From Couchioplanes caeruleus (GTDB taxonomy: Bacteria > Actinomycetota > Actinomycetes > Mycobacteriales > Micromonosporaceae), in NCBI RefSeq assembly GCF_023499255.1, contig NZ_CP092183.1:1309501-1373500 (forward strand): a stretch of 64,000 nt of DNA. The letters are read 5' to 3'. Of the stretch, positions 33,448 to 41,748 are shown one piece after another. A model generated the notes under the pieces. It saw only the letters and a program-made list of their open reading frames with translations, was not told where the DNA came from and made no database searches. A program made the position numbers and the translations under genes. Numbering within the stretch: the stretch's first letter is position 1; each line of letters starts with the position of its first letter.

Positions 33448-36400
33448 ATGTTGTCTGATACTCAGCGGGCGCTCCTGGCGGCCCGCCTGCGCCGAGGCCG
33501 AGCCGACCAGGCGGCCGCGGGGATCCCCCGGCGCGCACCGGGGCTCGTGGACGTCCCGCTGTCGTTCGGGCAGGAGCAGCTGTGGTTCATCGACCAGCTG
33601 GCTCCGGGCCTGGCGACGTACAACATCGCGGGGGCGGTACGGCTGTCCGGTCCGCTCGACCCGGCCGCGCTGCAGGCCGCCGTCACGGCGCTGGTCGGCC
33701 GGCACGAGTCGCTGCGGACGCGGCTGGTCGCGCGGGACGGCCGGGCGGTGCAGGTGATCGACGAGCCGGCCGAGGTCAAGCTCCCGGTCACCGACCTGAG
33801 CGGGCTGCCGGAACCCGAGCGGGACCAGCGCTACCGGCAGGAGGTCGGGCAGGAGGCCGCGCGGCCGTTCACCCTCGAGCACGGCCCGCTGCTGCGGCTG
33901 CTGCTCGTCAAGCTCGCCGCCGACCAGCAGGTACTGGTCATCACCGTGCACCACACGGTCTTCGACGGCTGGTCGTTCGGGGTGCTGGTGAGCGAGCTCA
34001 GCGCCCTCTACGAGGCCCGCGTCGCGGGCCGCCCGGCGGAACTGCCGGACCTGGCGATCCAGTTCGCGGACTACGCCGTGTGGGAACGGGAACGCCTGCG
34101 CGGGCAGGCTCTGGAGGAACTCCAGGAGTACTGGCGCAGCACGCTCGCCGGGGCGCCCGTGCTGCAGCTGCCGACCGACCGGCCGCGGCCGCTGGTGCAG
34201 ACGTACGACGGCGCGGTGGAGTCCATCGATGTCTCCGGGGAGGTGCTGGACGGGCTGAAGGCGCTCAGCCGGCGCGAGGGCACCACGCTGTTCGTCACGC
34301 TGATGGCCGCGTTCCACGTGCTGCTGCACCGCTACAGCGGACAGGACGACATCGTCGTCGGCACGGTCAGCGCCAACCGCACCCGGCCCGAGCTGGCCCC
34401 GCTGATCGGGTACCTGGTGAACACCCTGCCGGTGCGCGGCGATCTGTCCGGCGATCCCGCGTTCGGCGAGCTGCTGCAACGGATCCGGACCGCCACGGTC
34501 GGTGCGTACGGCCACCAGGACCTGCCGTTCGCCGCGATCGTGGAGGCCGTACGGGCACCCCGCGACGCCGGCCGGCACCCGCTCTTCCAGGTCGGGTTCA
34601 TGCTCGCCGAGAACCAGCGCCGGGACCTGCAGGTGGCCGGGGTGGCCTGGGAGACCGAGGAACTCCCGAGCACTGCCGCGAAGTTCGACCTGCTCATGTC
34701 CACTGTGGAAGACGAGGGGCGGCTGCTGGTCAGTGCCTCGTACGCCACCGCCCTGTTCGACCCCGCGACCGTACGCCGGATGCTCGGCCACTTCCGCACG
34801 CTGCTCGAGGGGCTCGCCGCCGACCCGGCCCGGCCGCTGTCCGGGCTGCCTCTGCTCACTCCGGAGGAGTTGCGGCAGGAGATCCACGACTGGAACGCCA
34901 CGCGGGCCGACTACCCGTCATGGTGCCTGCACGACAAGTTCGAGGCGCAGGTGGCGGCCACCCCCGACGGGATCGCGGTGCGGCTCGACGACGAGACGGT
35001 CACGTACGCCGAACTCGACGCGCAGGCCAACCGCATCGCCCGGCGGCTGCGCGAGCTGGGCGTCGGCCCGGAGGTGCTGGTCGGCGTGTGCACCCAGCGC
35101 TCGGTGCGCCGCCTCGCCGGCATCCTCGGCATCCTGAAGGCGGGCGGCGGCTACGTGCCGCTGGACCCGCAGTACCCGGCGGACCGGCTCGCCTTCATGG
35201 TCGAGGACGCCCACATGCCGGTGGTCGTCACCGACGACGAGAGCGAGCCGTCGCTGCCCGTGCAGGGCACCGCCGTGGTCTCGCTCGACCGGGACTGGGC
35301 GGCGCTCTCCGCCCTCGACGGGGGCGCCCCGGAGCCGCTGGCCGGGCCCGCGAACGCGGCGTACGTCATCTACACCTCCGGATCGACCGGCCGCCCCAAG
35401 GGCGTGGTGGTCGAGCATCGCCAAGCGGTCAACTTCGCCACCGGCGAGATCGAGCACTGGCCGCTCGGTCCGGGCGACAAGGTGCTGCAGTTCGCCTCGC
35501 TGAACTTCGACGTCTCCGTGCTCGACATGTTCGGGGCCCTGCTGTCGGGAGCCACGCTGGTGCTGGGACGCAGCGAGACGCTGCTGTCGCCGCCGCGGCT
35601 CGCCGACCTGATCCGCGATCAGGGGATCACGTTCATGTGCCTGCCGCCCGCGGTGCTCAACCTGCTCGCCGACGAGGACTTCCCCGCGCTGCGCGTGGTC
35701 ATCGCCGGCGGGGAGGCGTTCTCCTCGGCGCTGGTCCGCAAGTGGGCCCGGCCGGGCATGAGGTTCATCAACGGGTACGGCCCCACCGAGACCACGGTCG
35801 GCTCGACGATGGCCGAGTGCCACGCCGATTCGCCGCTCGACCCGCCGCCGATCGGGCTGCCGTTGCCGAACTACACCGCGTACGTGCTGGACAAGCACCT
35901 CAACCCCGTACCGGTCGGCGTACCCGGTGAGCTGCACCTGGGCGGCGCCGGGGTGGCGCGCGGCTATCTGAACCGGCCGGAGCTGACCGCGGAGAAGTTC
36001 ATCCGGGACCCGTTCGGTACCCATCCGGGGGCGCGGCTCTACAGGACCGGGGACGTGGCCCGCCGCCTGCCCGACGGCAACCTGCAGTACCTGGGCCGCT
36101 CGGACGACCAGGTGAAGATCCGCGGTCTGCGGGTGGAGCTGGGCGAGATCGAGGCGGTCCTCGCCGAGCACCCGTCCGTCGCCCAGGCGCTGGTGCTGGT
36201 CCGCGAGGACGCCGCCGGCCAGAAGCAGCTGGTCGGGTACGTCCGCGGCGACGCGCAGCGGCCCACGATCGACCCGACCGACCTGCGCGTCCACATGGCC
36301 GCCCGGATGCCGGCCTTCATGGTCCCCGCGCACCTGGTGGTGCTGGACGCGTTCCCGCTCAACGCCAACGGCAAGGTGGACCGCGCGGCGCTGCCGGCAC

Positions 36401-37521
36401 CGGAGGACACCGGCCACGACGCCGGATACGTCGCACCGCGCACGCTGATCGAGGCGGTGCTGGCGGACATGTTCGCGGCGCTGCTGCGGCGTGACCGGGT
36501 CGGCGTCGAGGACAGCTTCTTCGACCTCGGCGGCAACTCGCTGCAGGCCATGCAGCTCATCGCCCAGCTGCGCAAGGAACTCGCCGTCGACTCGGACGTC
36601 TCGGCGATCTTCCTGGCCCCGACCCCCGCCCAGCTGACCGAGATGCTGCGCGACCGGCACGGCCTCGAGGACACCCGGCTCGACGAGATCGACCTCGACG
36701 CCCTGGAGGAGGCGCCCGCCGCCCGCGCGGAGGCACTGGCGGCGCACACGGCCGCCCCGGCGAGCACGGTCGTGGCGATGAACGCCGGGCCGGCGGACCG
36801 GTCGCTCTTCCTGGTCCACGCGGTCGGCGGCACGGTCTTCGCGTACGCCGGCCTGGCCGGTCGCCTCGACGACACGCTGCGGGTGTACGGCATCAACGCG
36901 GCCGGCCCCGGCGAGTTCCCGGCGGACCTCGACGAGACGGTCACCCGGTACGTCGCGCAGGTCCGCGCCGAGCAGCCGGAGGGGCCGTACCGGCTGGGCG
37001 GGTGGTCGCTGGGCGGCCTGGTGGCCCTGGAGATGGCCCGCCGGCTGGAGGGCGAGGGCGCCGAGGTGGCGCTGGTGGCGCTGCTCGACTCCCCGAGCGA
37101 GCCGGCCGACCTGACCGGGCTGTCGGAGGACGCGGCCGCGCGCCAGTTCGTCGTGGACGCGGCGCGGGCGCTCGGCCCGGCGGCCACCGATCTGCCCGAG
37201 GGCGACGCCGCCGGGCAGCTGGCCTGGCTGGCGGACCGGCTCGTAGGCACCGGCGACGCGGAGGCGGCACGGGCGGAGATCGAGCGGCGGTTCGCGGTGT
37301 TCCGCGAGCAGACCCGGATGATCGCGGGGCATCGGCCCCGGGCCGCGGCCGCCCGCACGGTGGTCGTCACGGCGGAGCAGTCGTACGACTTCACCCCGCA
37401 CTGGCGGGGCGTGCTCGGGCCGGACACCGACTACCGGACCGTGGCGGGCGACCACTACTCGTTCCTGCAGTCGCCCGGCGCGGACGAGGTGGCCGCGATC
37501 CTGCGCGAGCACGTGTCATGA
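33448..37521 (+). CDS. Single-module NRPS (C-A-T-TE)
   Basis: Protein of 1357 residues. The condensation domain (~35-450) has the active HHTVFDG motif at 168-174. The adenylation domain (~475-965) has YTSGSTGRPKG at ~642 and NGYGPTETT. The carrier domain has Ser1031 in DLGGNSLQAMQ. The terminal thioesterase (~1110-1357) has Ser1187 in GWSLGG and His1336. Aligned by eye to GrsA, the specificity code reads D-V-L-C-V-A-G-V-G, which I cannot assign. With one module and a complete TE, the enzyme must act iteratively or join its amino acid to an acyl donor supplied in trans. Confidence 0.93.
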   Translation: MLSDTQRALLAARLRRGRADQAAAGIPRRAPGLVDVPLSFGQEQLWFIDQLAPGLATYNIAGAVRLSGPLDPAALQAAVTALVGRHESLRTRLVARDGRAVQVIDEPAEVKLPVTDLSGLPEPERDQRYRQEVGQEAARPFTLEHGPLLRLLLVKLAADQQVLVITVHHTVFDGWSFGVLVSELSALYEARVAGRPAELPDLAIQFADYAVWERERLRGQALEELQEYWRSTLAGAPVLQLPTDRPRPLVQTYDGAVESIDVSGEVLDGLKALSRREGTTLFVTLMAAFHVLLHRYSGQDDIVVGTVSANRTRPELAPLIGYLVNTLPVRGDLSGDPAFGELLQRIRTATVGAYGHQDLPFAAIVEAVRAPRDAGRHPLFQVGFMLAENQRRDLQVAGVAWETEELPSTAAKFDLLMSTVEDEGRLLVSASYATALFDPATVRRMLGHFRTLLEGLAADPARPLSGLPLLTPEELRQEIHDWNATRADYPSWCLHDKFEAQVAATPDGIAVRLDDETVTYAELDAQANRIARRLRELGVGPEVLVGVCTQRSVRRLAGILGILKAGGGYVPLDPQYPADRLAFMVEDAHMPVVVTDDESEPSLPVQGTAVVSLDRDWAALSALDGGAPEPLAGPANAAYVIYTSGSTGRPKGVVVEHRQAVNFATGEIEHWPLGPGDKVLQFASLNFDVSVLDMFGALLSGATLVLGRSETLLSPPRLADLIRDQGITFMCLPPAVLNLLADEDFPALRVVIAGGEAFSSALVRKWARPGMRFINGYGPTETTVGSTMAECHADSPLDPPPIGLPLPNYTAYVLDKHLNPVPVGVPGELHLGGAGVARGYLNRPELTAEKFIRDPFGTHPGARLYRTGDVARRLPDGNLQYLGRSDDQVKIRGLRVELGEIEAVLAEHPSVAQALVLVREDAAGQKQLVGYVRGDAQRPTIDPTDLRVHMAARMPAFMVPAHLVVLDAFPLNANGKVDRAALPAPEDTGHDAGYVAPRTLIEAVLADMFAALLRRDRVGVEDSFFDLGGNSLQAMQLIAQLRKELAVDSDVSAIFLAPTPAQLTEMLRDRHGLEDTRLDEIDLDALEEAPAARAEALAAHTAAPASTVVAMNAGPADRSLFLVHAVGGTVFAYAGLAGRLDDTLRVYGINAAGPGEFPADLDETVTRYVAQVRAEQPEGPYRLGGWSLGGLVALEMARRLEGEGAEVALVALLDSPSEPADLTGLSEDAAARQFVVDAARALGPAATDLPEGDAAGQLAWLADRLVGTGDAEAARAEIERRFAVFREQTRMIAGHRPRAAAARTVVVTAEQSYDFTPHWRGVLGPDTDYRTVAGDHYSFLQSPGADEVAAILREHVS

Positions 37522-37554
37522 GCTCCGGCCGCTGACAGTGGTGGACATGGCTAC

Positions 37555-37583
37555 GGCCGCCCCGGCCCGGTGCCGGGGCGGCC
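37555..37583 (+). promoter_or_regulatory. Long GC hairpin between NRPS and thioesterase-like gene
   Basis: GGCCGCCCCGGC (37555-37566) and GCCGGGGCGGCC (37572-37583) form a perfect 12-bp stem around a 5-base loop, just before the GGGAGGA ribosome site of the next gene. It may weaken transcription or protect the upstream message. Confidence 0.5.
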
Positions 37584-37603
37584 CCGCGGGAGGAACGGGA
37601 TCG

Positions 37604-38449
37604 ATGGGCGGCGAGGCGCAACGGGCGGCGCTGACGGCCCGGCTGGGCGTGCCTCGCGAGGGCGCGGTACGGGCGGGCGGCCCCGTCGTGTCGTTCGGCA
37701 CGACCGGGCGGGTGTCCGCGTTCGCCCTGCCCGCGGTGGGCGGGACGGTGCACGAGTACGCCGCCCTCGCCCGCAGCCTCGACGGGACCTGCCGCCTCCA
37801 CGGGATCGAGGCGGACGGCCTGTACGCCGGGGCCACCCCGCCGGGCTCCCTCGACGCCATGGTCGCCCGCACCGTGGAGCTCGTCCGGCGCAGCCAGCCG
37901 GACGGGCCGTACCGGTTGATCGGCTGGGCCGGCGGCGGGATCGTCGCGTACGAGACGGCCCGGCGGCTGGAGGCGGAGGGCGGCACGGTCGCGCTGGTGG
38001 CGCTGATCGACTCGCCGTACCGCACGGACCGGTGGCGGCCGGATCCGGCGGACGACCTCGCGGCGCTGTTCGCCGGTGAGGTTCTGCGGGGCCTGGGCCG
38101 CCCGGCGCGCGTGCTGCCCCGGTTGTCGGCGGCGCAGCATCTGGCCCTGCTCGCGGACCACCTGGCCGATCGCCCGGCCCCGCCCGGGACCCTGCTGAGC
38201 GACCTCGAACGCTGGTACGCCGTCTTCGTGGCACGGACCGCCGCGTTGTCCGGATACCGCGCGGCCGGCCACCTCGCCGCGGCGGCACTTCTGGTGTCCG
38301 CGCACGGTTCCCAGGACTGGGCGCCGTACTGGCGTGGCCGGTTCCACGGGGGTGTCCGGGAGCTCTCCACCACCGCCGGGCACTACGGCATCCTGCATCC
38401 GCCCGCGGTGGCCTCGACCGCGGCGGCCATCCGGGCGGTGCTGTCATGA
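37604..38449 (+). CDS. Thioesterase-like protein lacking the catalytic serine
   Basis: Protein of 281 residues homologous to the NRPS thioesterase domain. The nucleophile elbow is GWAGGG: the Ser codon is replaced by Ala (GCC at 37928-37930, residue 109), while DSPY and the late GHYG histidine remain. Normal acyl-enzyme chemistry is therefore not expected. It could act as a partner or decoy of the NRPS TE, or use another residue. ATG 37604 is chosen for its GGGAGGA site nine bases upstream; an in-frame ATG at 37547 would place the GC hairpin inside the gene. Confidence 0.82.
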   Translation: MGGEAQRAALTARLGVPREGAVRAGGPVVSFGTTGRVSAFALPAVGGTVHEYAALARSLDGTCRLHGIEADGLYAGATPPGSLDAMVARTVELVRRSQPDGPYRLIGWAGGGIVAYETARRLEAEGGTVALVALIDSPYRTDRWRPDPADDLAALFAGEVLRGLGRPARVLPRLSAAQHLALLADHLADRPAPPGTLLSDLERWYAVFVARTAALSGYRAAGHLAAAALLVSAHGSQDWAPYWRGRFHGGVRELSTTAGHYGILHPPAVASTAAAIRAVLS

Positions 38450-38476
38450 ACCATTCGTCGGACACCGGACGGTTAG

Positions 38477-38493
38477 CGGACCTTCACGGTCCG
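38477..38493 (+). terminator. Weak stem-loop after the biosynthetic operon
   Basis: CGGACC (38477-38482) pairs with GGTCCG (38488-38493). It lies 28 bases past the thioesterase-like gene with no strong T-run, so it is only a possible terminator. Confidence 0.3.
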
Positions 38494-38652
38494 ACATGGG
38501 AGAGTTTCACCTTGACGGGAAATCGACCGGTTCGCTCGATGGGGAGCGGCCTCGGTCCCGCCGTCTACACTCGACACTCGTGTTCGTTTCGGGGGCGACA
38601 CCACCGTGTTCACGATCGGAATGGGCATGCCGATGCCGGACGAGGGTCTGTG

Positions 38653-41526
38653 GTGAGTAGCCCGCTCGATGGACCGGTCCGCCTCGACATCCTCGGTCAG
38701 CTGCAGGCGTGGCACGGGGAGAAGCCGGTCCCGCTCGGGTCGGTCAAACAGCGGGTCGTCCTCGGCGCGCTGGCGCTGCACGCCAACCGTCCCATCGGCC
38801 GCGAGCAGCTCATCGGCGCGGTGTGGGGCGACGACGCACCCACGTACGCGGTGAACCTCCTGCAGAAGCACGTGTCCGGGCTGCGTCAGGTGCTGGACCC
38901 GGTCCGCTCCGCCCGTACCCGCTCCGAGGTGCTGTCCTGGACCGACGCCGGATACCTGCTGTCCGTGCCCCCGGACCACCTCGACCTGGAGCGCTTCGAC
39001 CGGGGCCGCACCGCGGCGCGGGCCGCCCGGGCGGCCGGTGACCTCACGACGGCGTCCGAGCGTCTGCACGCCGCGCTGGCCCTCTGGCGCGGCCCGGTCC
39101 TCGACGGGCTGAGCAGCCCGCTGCTCGACGCCGAGCGCGACCGGCTCGCCGAGCGGCACATCCTCGCCCTCGAGGAGCGCATCGACATCGACCTGGCCCT
39201 CGGCAACGACCAGGACCTGGTGGCCGAGCTGCGCCGGCTGGTCGCCGCGCACCCGCTGCGGGAACGGCTGCGCGGGCTGCTGATGCGCGCGCTGTACCGC
39301 GACGGCCGGCAGGGCGAGGCCCTCGCCGCCTTCCGCGAGGCCCGCGACCACCTCCTGGCGGAACTGGGCATCGACCCCGACCCGGAACTGCAGATGCTGC
39401 ACCAGCGCATCCTCAACGGCGAGGCCGAGCTGTCCCGCCGGGCGCCGGCGGCCCACCCGCCCGCGGCGCCGGCCCCGGCGCCCCGCGAGGCCCCGGCGGC
39501 GGCGTCCGGGCCGGCCCAGCTGCCGCACGCCCTGGCGCACTTCACCGGCCGCACGGCCGAGATGGACCGGCTGACCGCGCTGGCCGGCGCCGACCACAGC
39601 GTGATGATCGTGGCCATCACCGGCACCGCCGGCGTCGGCAAGACCTCGCTGGCGCTGCAGTGGGCGCACCGCGTGGCCCCCGACTACCCCGATGGCCAGC
39701 TGTACGTGAACCTGCGTGGCTTCGACCCCCAGGGCGGCCCGATGGACCCGGGCGTGGTGCTGCGCGGCTTCCTCGAGGCGTTCGGGGTGCCGGCGCAGCA
39801 GATCCCCGCCACCGTGCCGGACCGGGCGGCCCGCTTCCGCAGCCTCCTCGCCGGGCGCCGGGTGCTGGTGGTGCTCGACAATGCCCGCGACACCGACCAG
39901 GTGCTGCCCCTGCTGCCCGGCACGTACGGCAGCGCCGCCGTGGTCACCAGCCGCCGGCGCCTCTCCGCGCTGGTCGCCGCGGGGGCGGTCCCGGTGACCC
40001 TGGACCTGCTGGCCGAGGACGAGGCCGCGCTGCTGCTGGCCCGCCGGTTCGGCGCCGAGCGGGCCGCGGCCGAGCCGGAAGCCGTGGCCGGGCTGGTCAC
40101 CATGTGCGCCGGGCTGCCGCTGGCGCTGGCCATCGTCGCGGCCCGGGCCGCCGCGTTCCCGCACCACCGGCTGTCCGCGCTGGCCGCCGAACTGCGCGAG
40201 GCGACCGGGCGGCTGGACGCCTTCATGGGCGAGACCGAGAGCAGCGACGCCCGGGCCGTGCTGTCGTGGTCGTACCACCAGCTCAGCGATGACGCGGCGC
40301 GCCTCTTCCGGCTGCTCGGGCTGCACCCCGGGCCGGAGATCACCCATCCGGCCGCGGCCAGCCTGGCCGGGGTGCCCGTACGGCAGGTGCGGCGGCTGCT
40401 CGGCGAGCTGTCCGGGGCGCACCTGCTCGAGGAGCGGGCGCCGGGGCGGTTCGCGTTCCACGATCTGCTGCGGGCGTACGCGGCCGAGCAGGCGCACGAC
40501 ATCGACCCCGAACCGGACCGGCGCGCCGCCACCCGCCGGGTGCTCGACCACTACCTGCACACCTCGCACGGCGCCGACCGGCTGCTGTACGCGTACCGGG
40601 AGCCCATCGCGGTCGACCCCGCCGACCCGGCGGCGACCGTCCTGACCTTCACCGGCGCCGAGGCCGCACTCGCCTGGTTCATGACCGAGCAGTCCGTCCT
40701 GGTGGAGGCGATCATGCACGCCACCGGGGCCGGCTTCCCGGCGCACGCCGGCCAGCTCACCTGGACCATCACCGCGTTCCTCAACTACCAGGGCAAGTGG
40801 CACGCGTGGGCCGCCTGCCTACGCGCCGCCCTGGAGGCCTGCAACCGGACCGGCGACGTGAACGGCGAGGCGCTGGCCCACCGGCTGCTCAGCATCGCCC
40901 TGCTCCAGCTGGACCTCCTCGACGAGGCCGCGGACCACGCCCGGCAGGCGCTCGAGCTGTACGGCAAGTCCGGCGAGAAGGCCCGCAGCGCCCGCCTGCA
41001 CCTGGACCTCGGCCGGATCCTGGAACGCCAGAGCGACCACGCCGCCGCGCTCGAACGGGCCCGGCTGGCCCGGGACCTGTTCCGCGAGGCGGGGGACCGG
41101 TCCGGCGAGGCGGACGCGCTGAACTGGATCGGCTGGTATTCCGCCAACCTCGGCCAGCACACCGACGCGCTGCGGTTCTGCCGGGAGTCGCTGGAGCTGC
41201 ACCGCGAGGTCGGCGACTACCCCGGTCAGGCCGACACGTGGGACACCCTCGGCTTCGCCACCCACCAGCTCGGTGACTACGCCGAGGCGACGGTGTGCTT
41301 CGAGCACGCCCTGGAGCTCTGGCGCCGGCTCGGCGACCGGTACGAGGTGGCCACCACCCTGCTCCGCCTCGGCGACACCCGGCAGGCGGCCGGCGACCCC
41401 GGTGCGGCCGGCGCCCTGTGGCGCGAAGCCGGCGACATCCTCGACGACCTCGGCCACCCCCAGGCCGACCAGCCGCGGGCCCGGCTCGCGAAGAATCTCG
41501 TCCATCCACTTCGGAAAGGTGAATGA
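38653..41526 (+). CDS. Large SARP-family transcriptional activator (AfsR-like)
   Basis: Protein of 957 residues. A winged-helix DNA-binding domain and bacterial transcriptional activator domain fill ~10-260, followed by a Pro/Ala linker. An NB-ARC/STAND ATPase comes next with Walker A GTAGVGKTSLAL (~320) and Walker B-like VLVVLDNA. TPR repeats occupy the C-terminal third (HRLLSIALLQLDLLDEAADHA). It is the likely pathway activator of the cluster. GTG 38653 is preferred, with GAGGG six bases upstream; homology starts at once. The stop overlaps an ATG upstream of the small peptide gene. Confidence 0.9.
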   Translation: MSSPLDGPVRLDILGQLQAWHGEKPVPLGSVKQRVVLGALALHANRPIGREQLIGAVWGDDAPTYAVNLLQKHVSGLRQVLDPVRSARTRSEVLSWTDAGYLLSVPPDHLDLERFDRGRTAARAARAAGDLTTASERLHAALALWRGPVLDGLSSPLLDAERDRLAERHILALEERIDIDLALGNDQDLVAELRRLVAAHPLRERLRGLLMRALYRDGRQGEALAAFREARDHLLAELGIDPDPELQMLHQRILNGEAELSRRAPAAHPPAAPAPAPREAPAAASGPAQLPHALAHFTGRTAEMDRLTALAGADHSVMIVAITGTAGVGKTSLALQWAHRVAPDYPDGQLYVNLRGFDPQGGPMDPGVVLRGFLEAFGVPAQQIPATVPDRAARFRSLLAGRRVLVVLDNARDTDQVLPLLPGTYGSAAVVTSRRRLSALVAAGAVPVTLDLLAEDEAALLLARRFGAERAAAEPEAVAGLVTMCAGLPLALAIVAARAAAFPHHRLSALAAELREATGRLDAFMGETESSDARAVLSWSYHQLSDDAARLFRLLGLHPGPEITHPAAASLAGVPVRQVRRLLGELSGAHLLEERAPGRFAFHDLLRAYAAEQAHDIDPEPDRRAATRRVLDHYLHTSHGADRLLYAYREPIAVDPADPAATVLTFTGAEAALAWFMTEQSVLVEAIMHATGAGFPAHAGQLTWTITAFLNYQGKWHAWAACLRAALEACNRTGDVNGEALAHRLLSIALLQLDLLDEAADHARQALELYGKSGEKARSARLHLDLGRILERQSDHAAALERARLARDLFREAGDRSGEADALNWIGWYSANLGQHTDALRFCRESLELHREVGDYPGQADTWDTLGFATHQLGDYAEATVCFEHALELWRRLGDRYEVATTLLRLGDTRQAAGDPGAAGALWREAGDILDDLGHPQADQPRARLAKNLVHPLRKGE

Positions 41527-41528
41527 CA

Positions 41529-41747
41529 ATGTCCGATACCACGAAACACACAACCGGACGGCGTTCCACGGTCGTCCTGCTCGGCGGCCTGGCCGCCGGG
41601 GCGGTGCTCGGTGCGGCGCTGGGGGTGACGGCCGGCGACGCCCCGCGGGACGCGTCGGTGCAGGAGCAGTTCCGCTCCGCTTTCACACCGGGCGCGGCGG
41701 AGGCGGAGAGCCTCCCCATCAACCGCATCGTCGTGACCGAGCCCTGA
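41529..41747 (+). CDS. 72-residue membrane peptide, candidate radical-SAM substrate
   Basis: A 72-residue peptide that I do not recognise. A polar N-terminus is followed by one hydrophobic helix rich in Gly/Ala (residues ~15-37), then an acidic tail ending AESLPINRIVVTEP. It contains no cysteine and no Nif11-type leader. ATG 41529 is eight bases after AAGGT; ATG 41523 overlaps the SARP stop but is too close to the ribosome site. The radical SAM gene starts one base after its stop, so the two are almost certainly co-translated. It could be a precursor peptide or an accessory anchor. Confidence 0.65.
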   Translation: MSDTTKHTTGRRSTVVLLGGLAAGAVLGAALGVTAGDAPRDASVQEQFRSAFTPGAAEAESLPINRIVVTEP

Positions 41748-41748
41748 C

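Noticed and set aside
30430..34887. Very long minus-strand open frame opposite the NRPS region
   Set aside because: It is the antisense shadow of high-GC genes; the product is Arg/Gly/Gln-rich low-complexity sequence with no domain, and the plus-strand genes are unambiguous.
27267..38449. Classical hydroxamate siderophore cluster
   Set aside because: The N-hydroxylase and NRPS fit, but there is no iron box, no siderophore ABC importer or reductase, and no IucB-type acyltransferase in the operon. I kept the product open.
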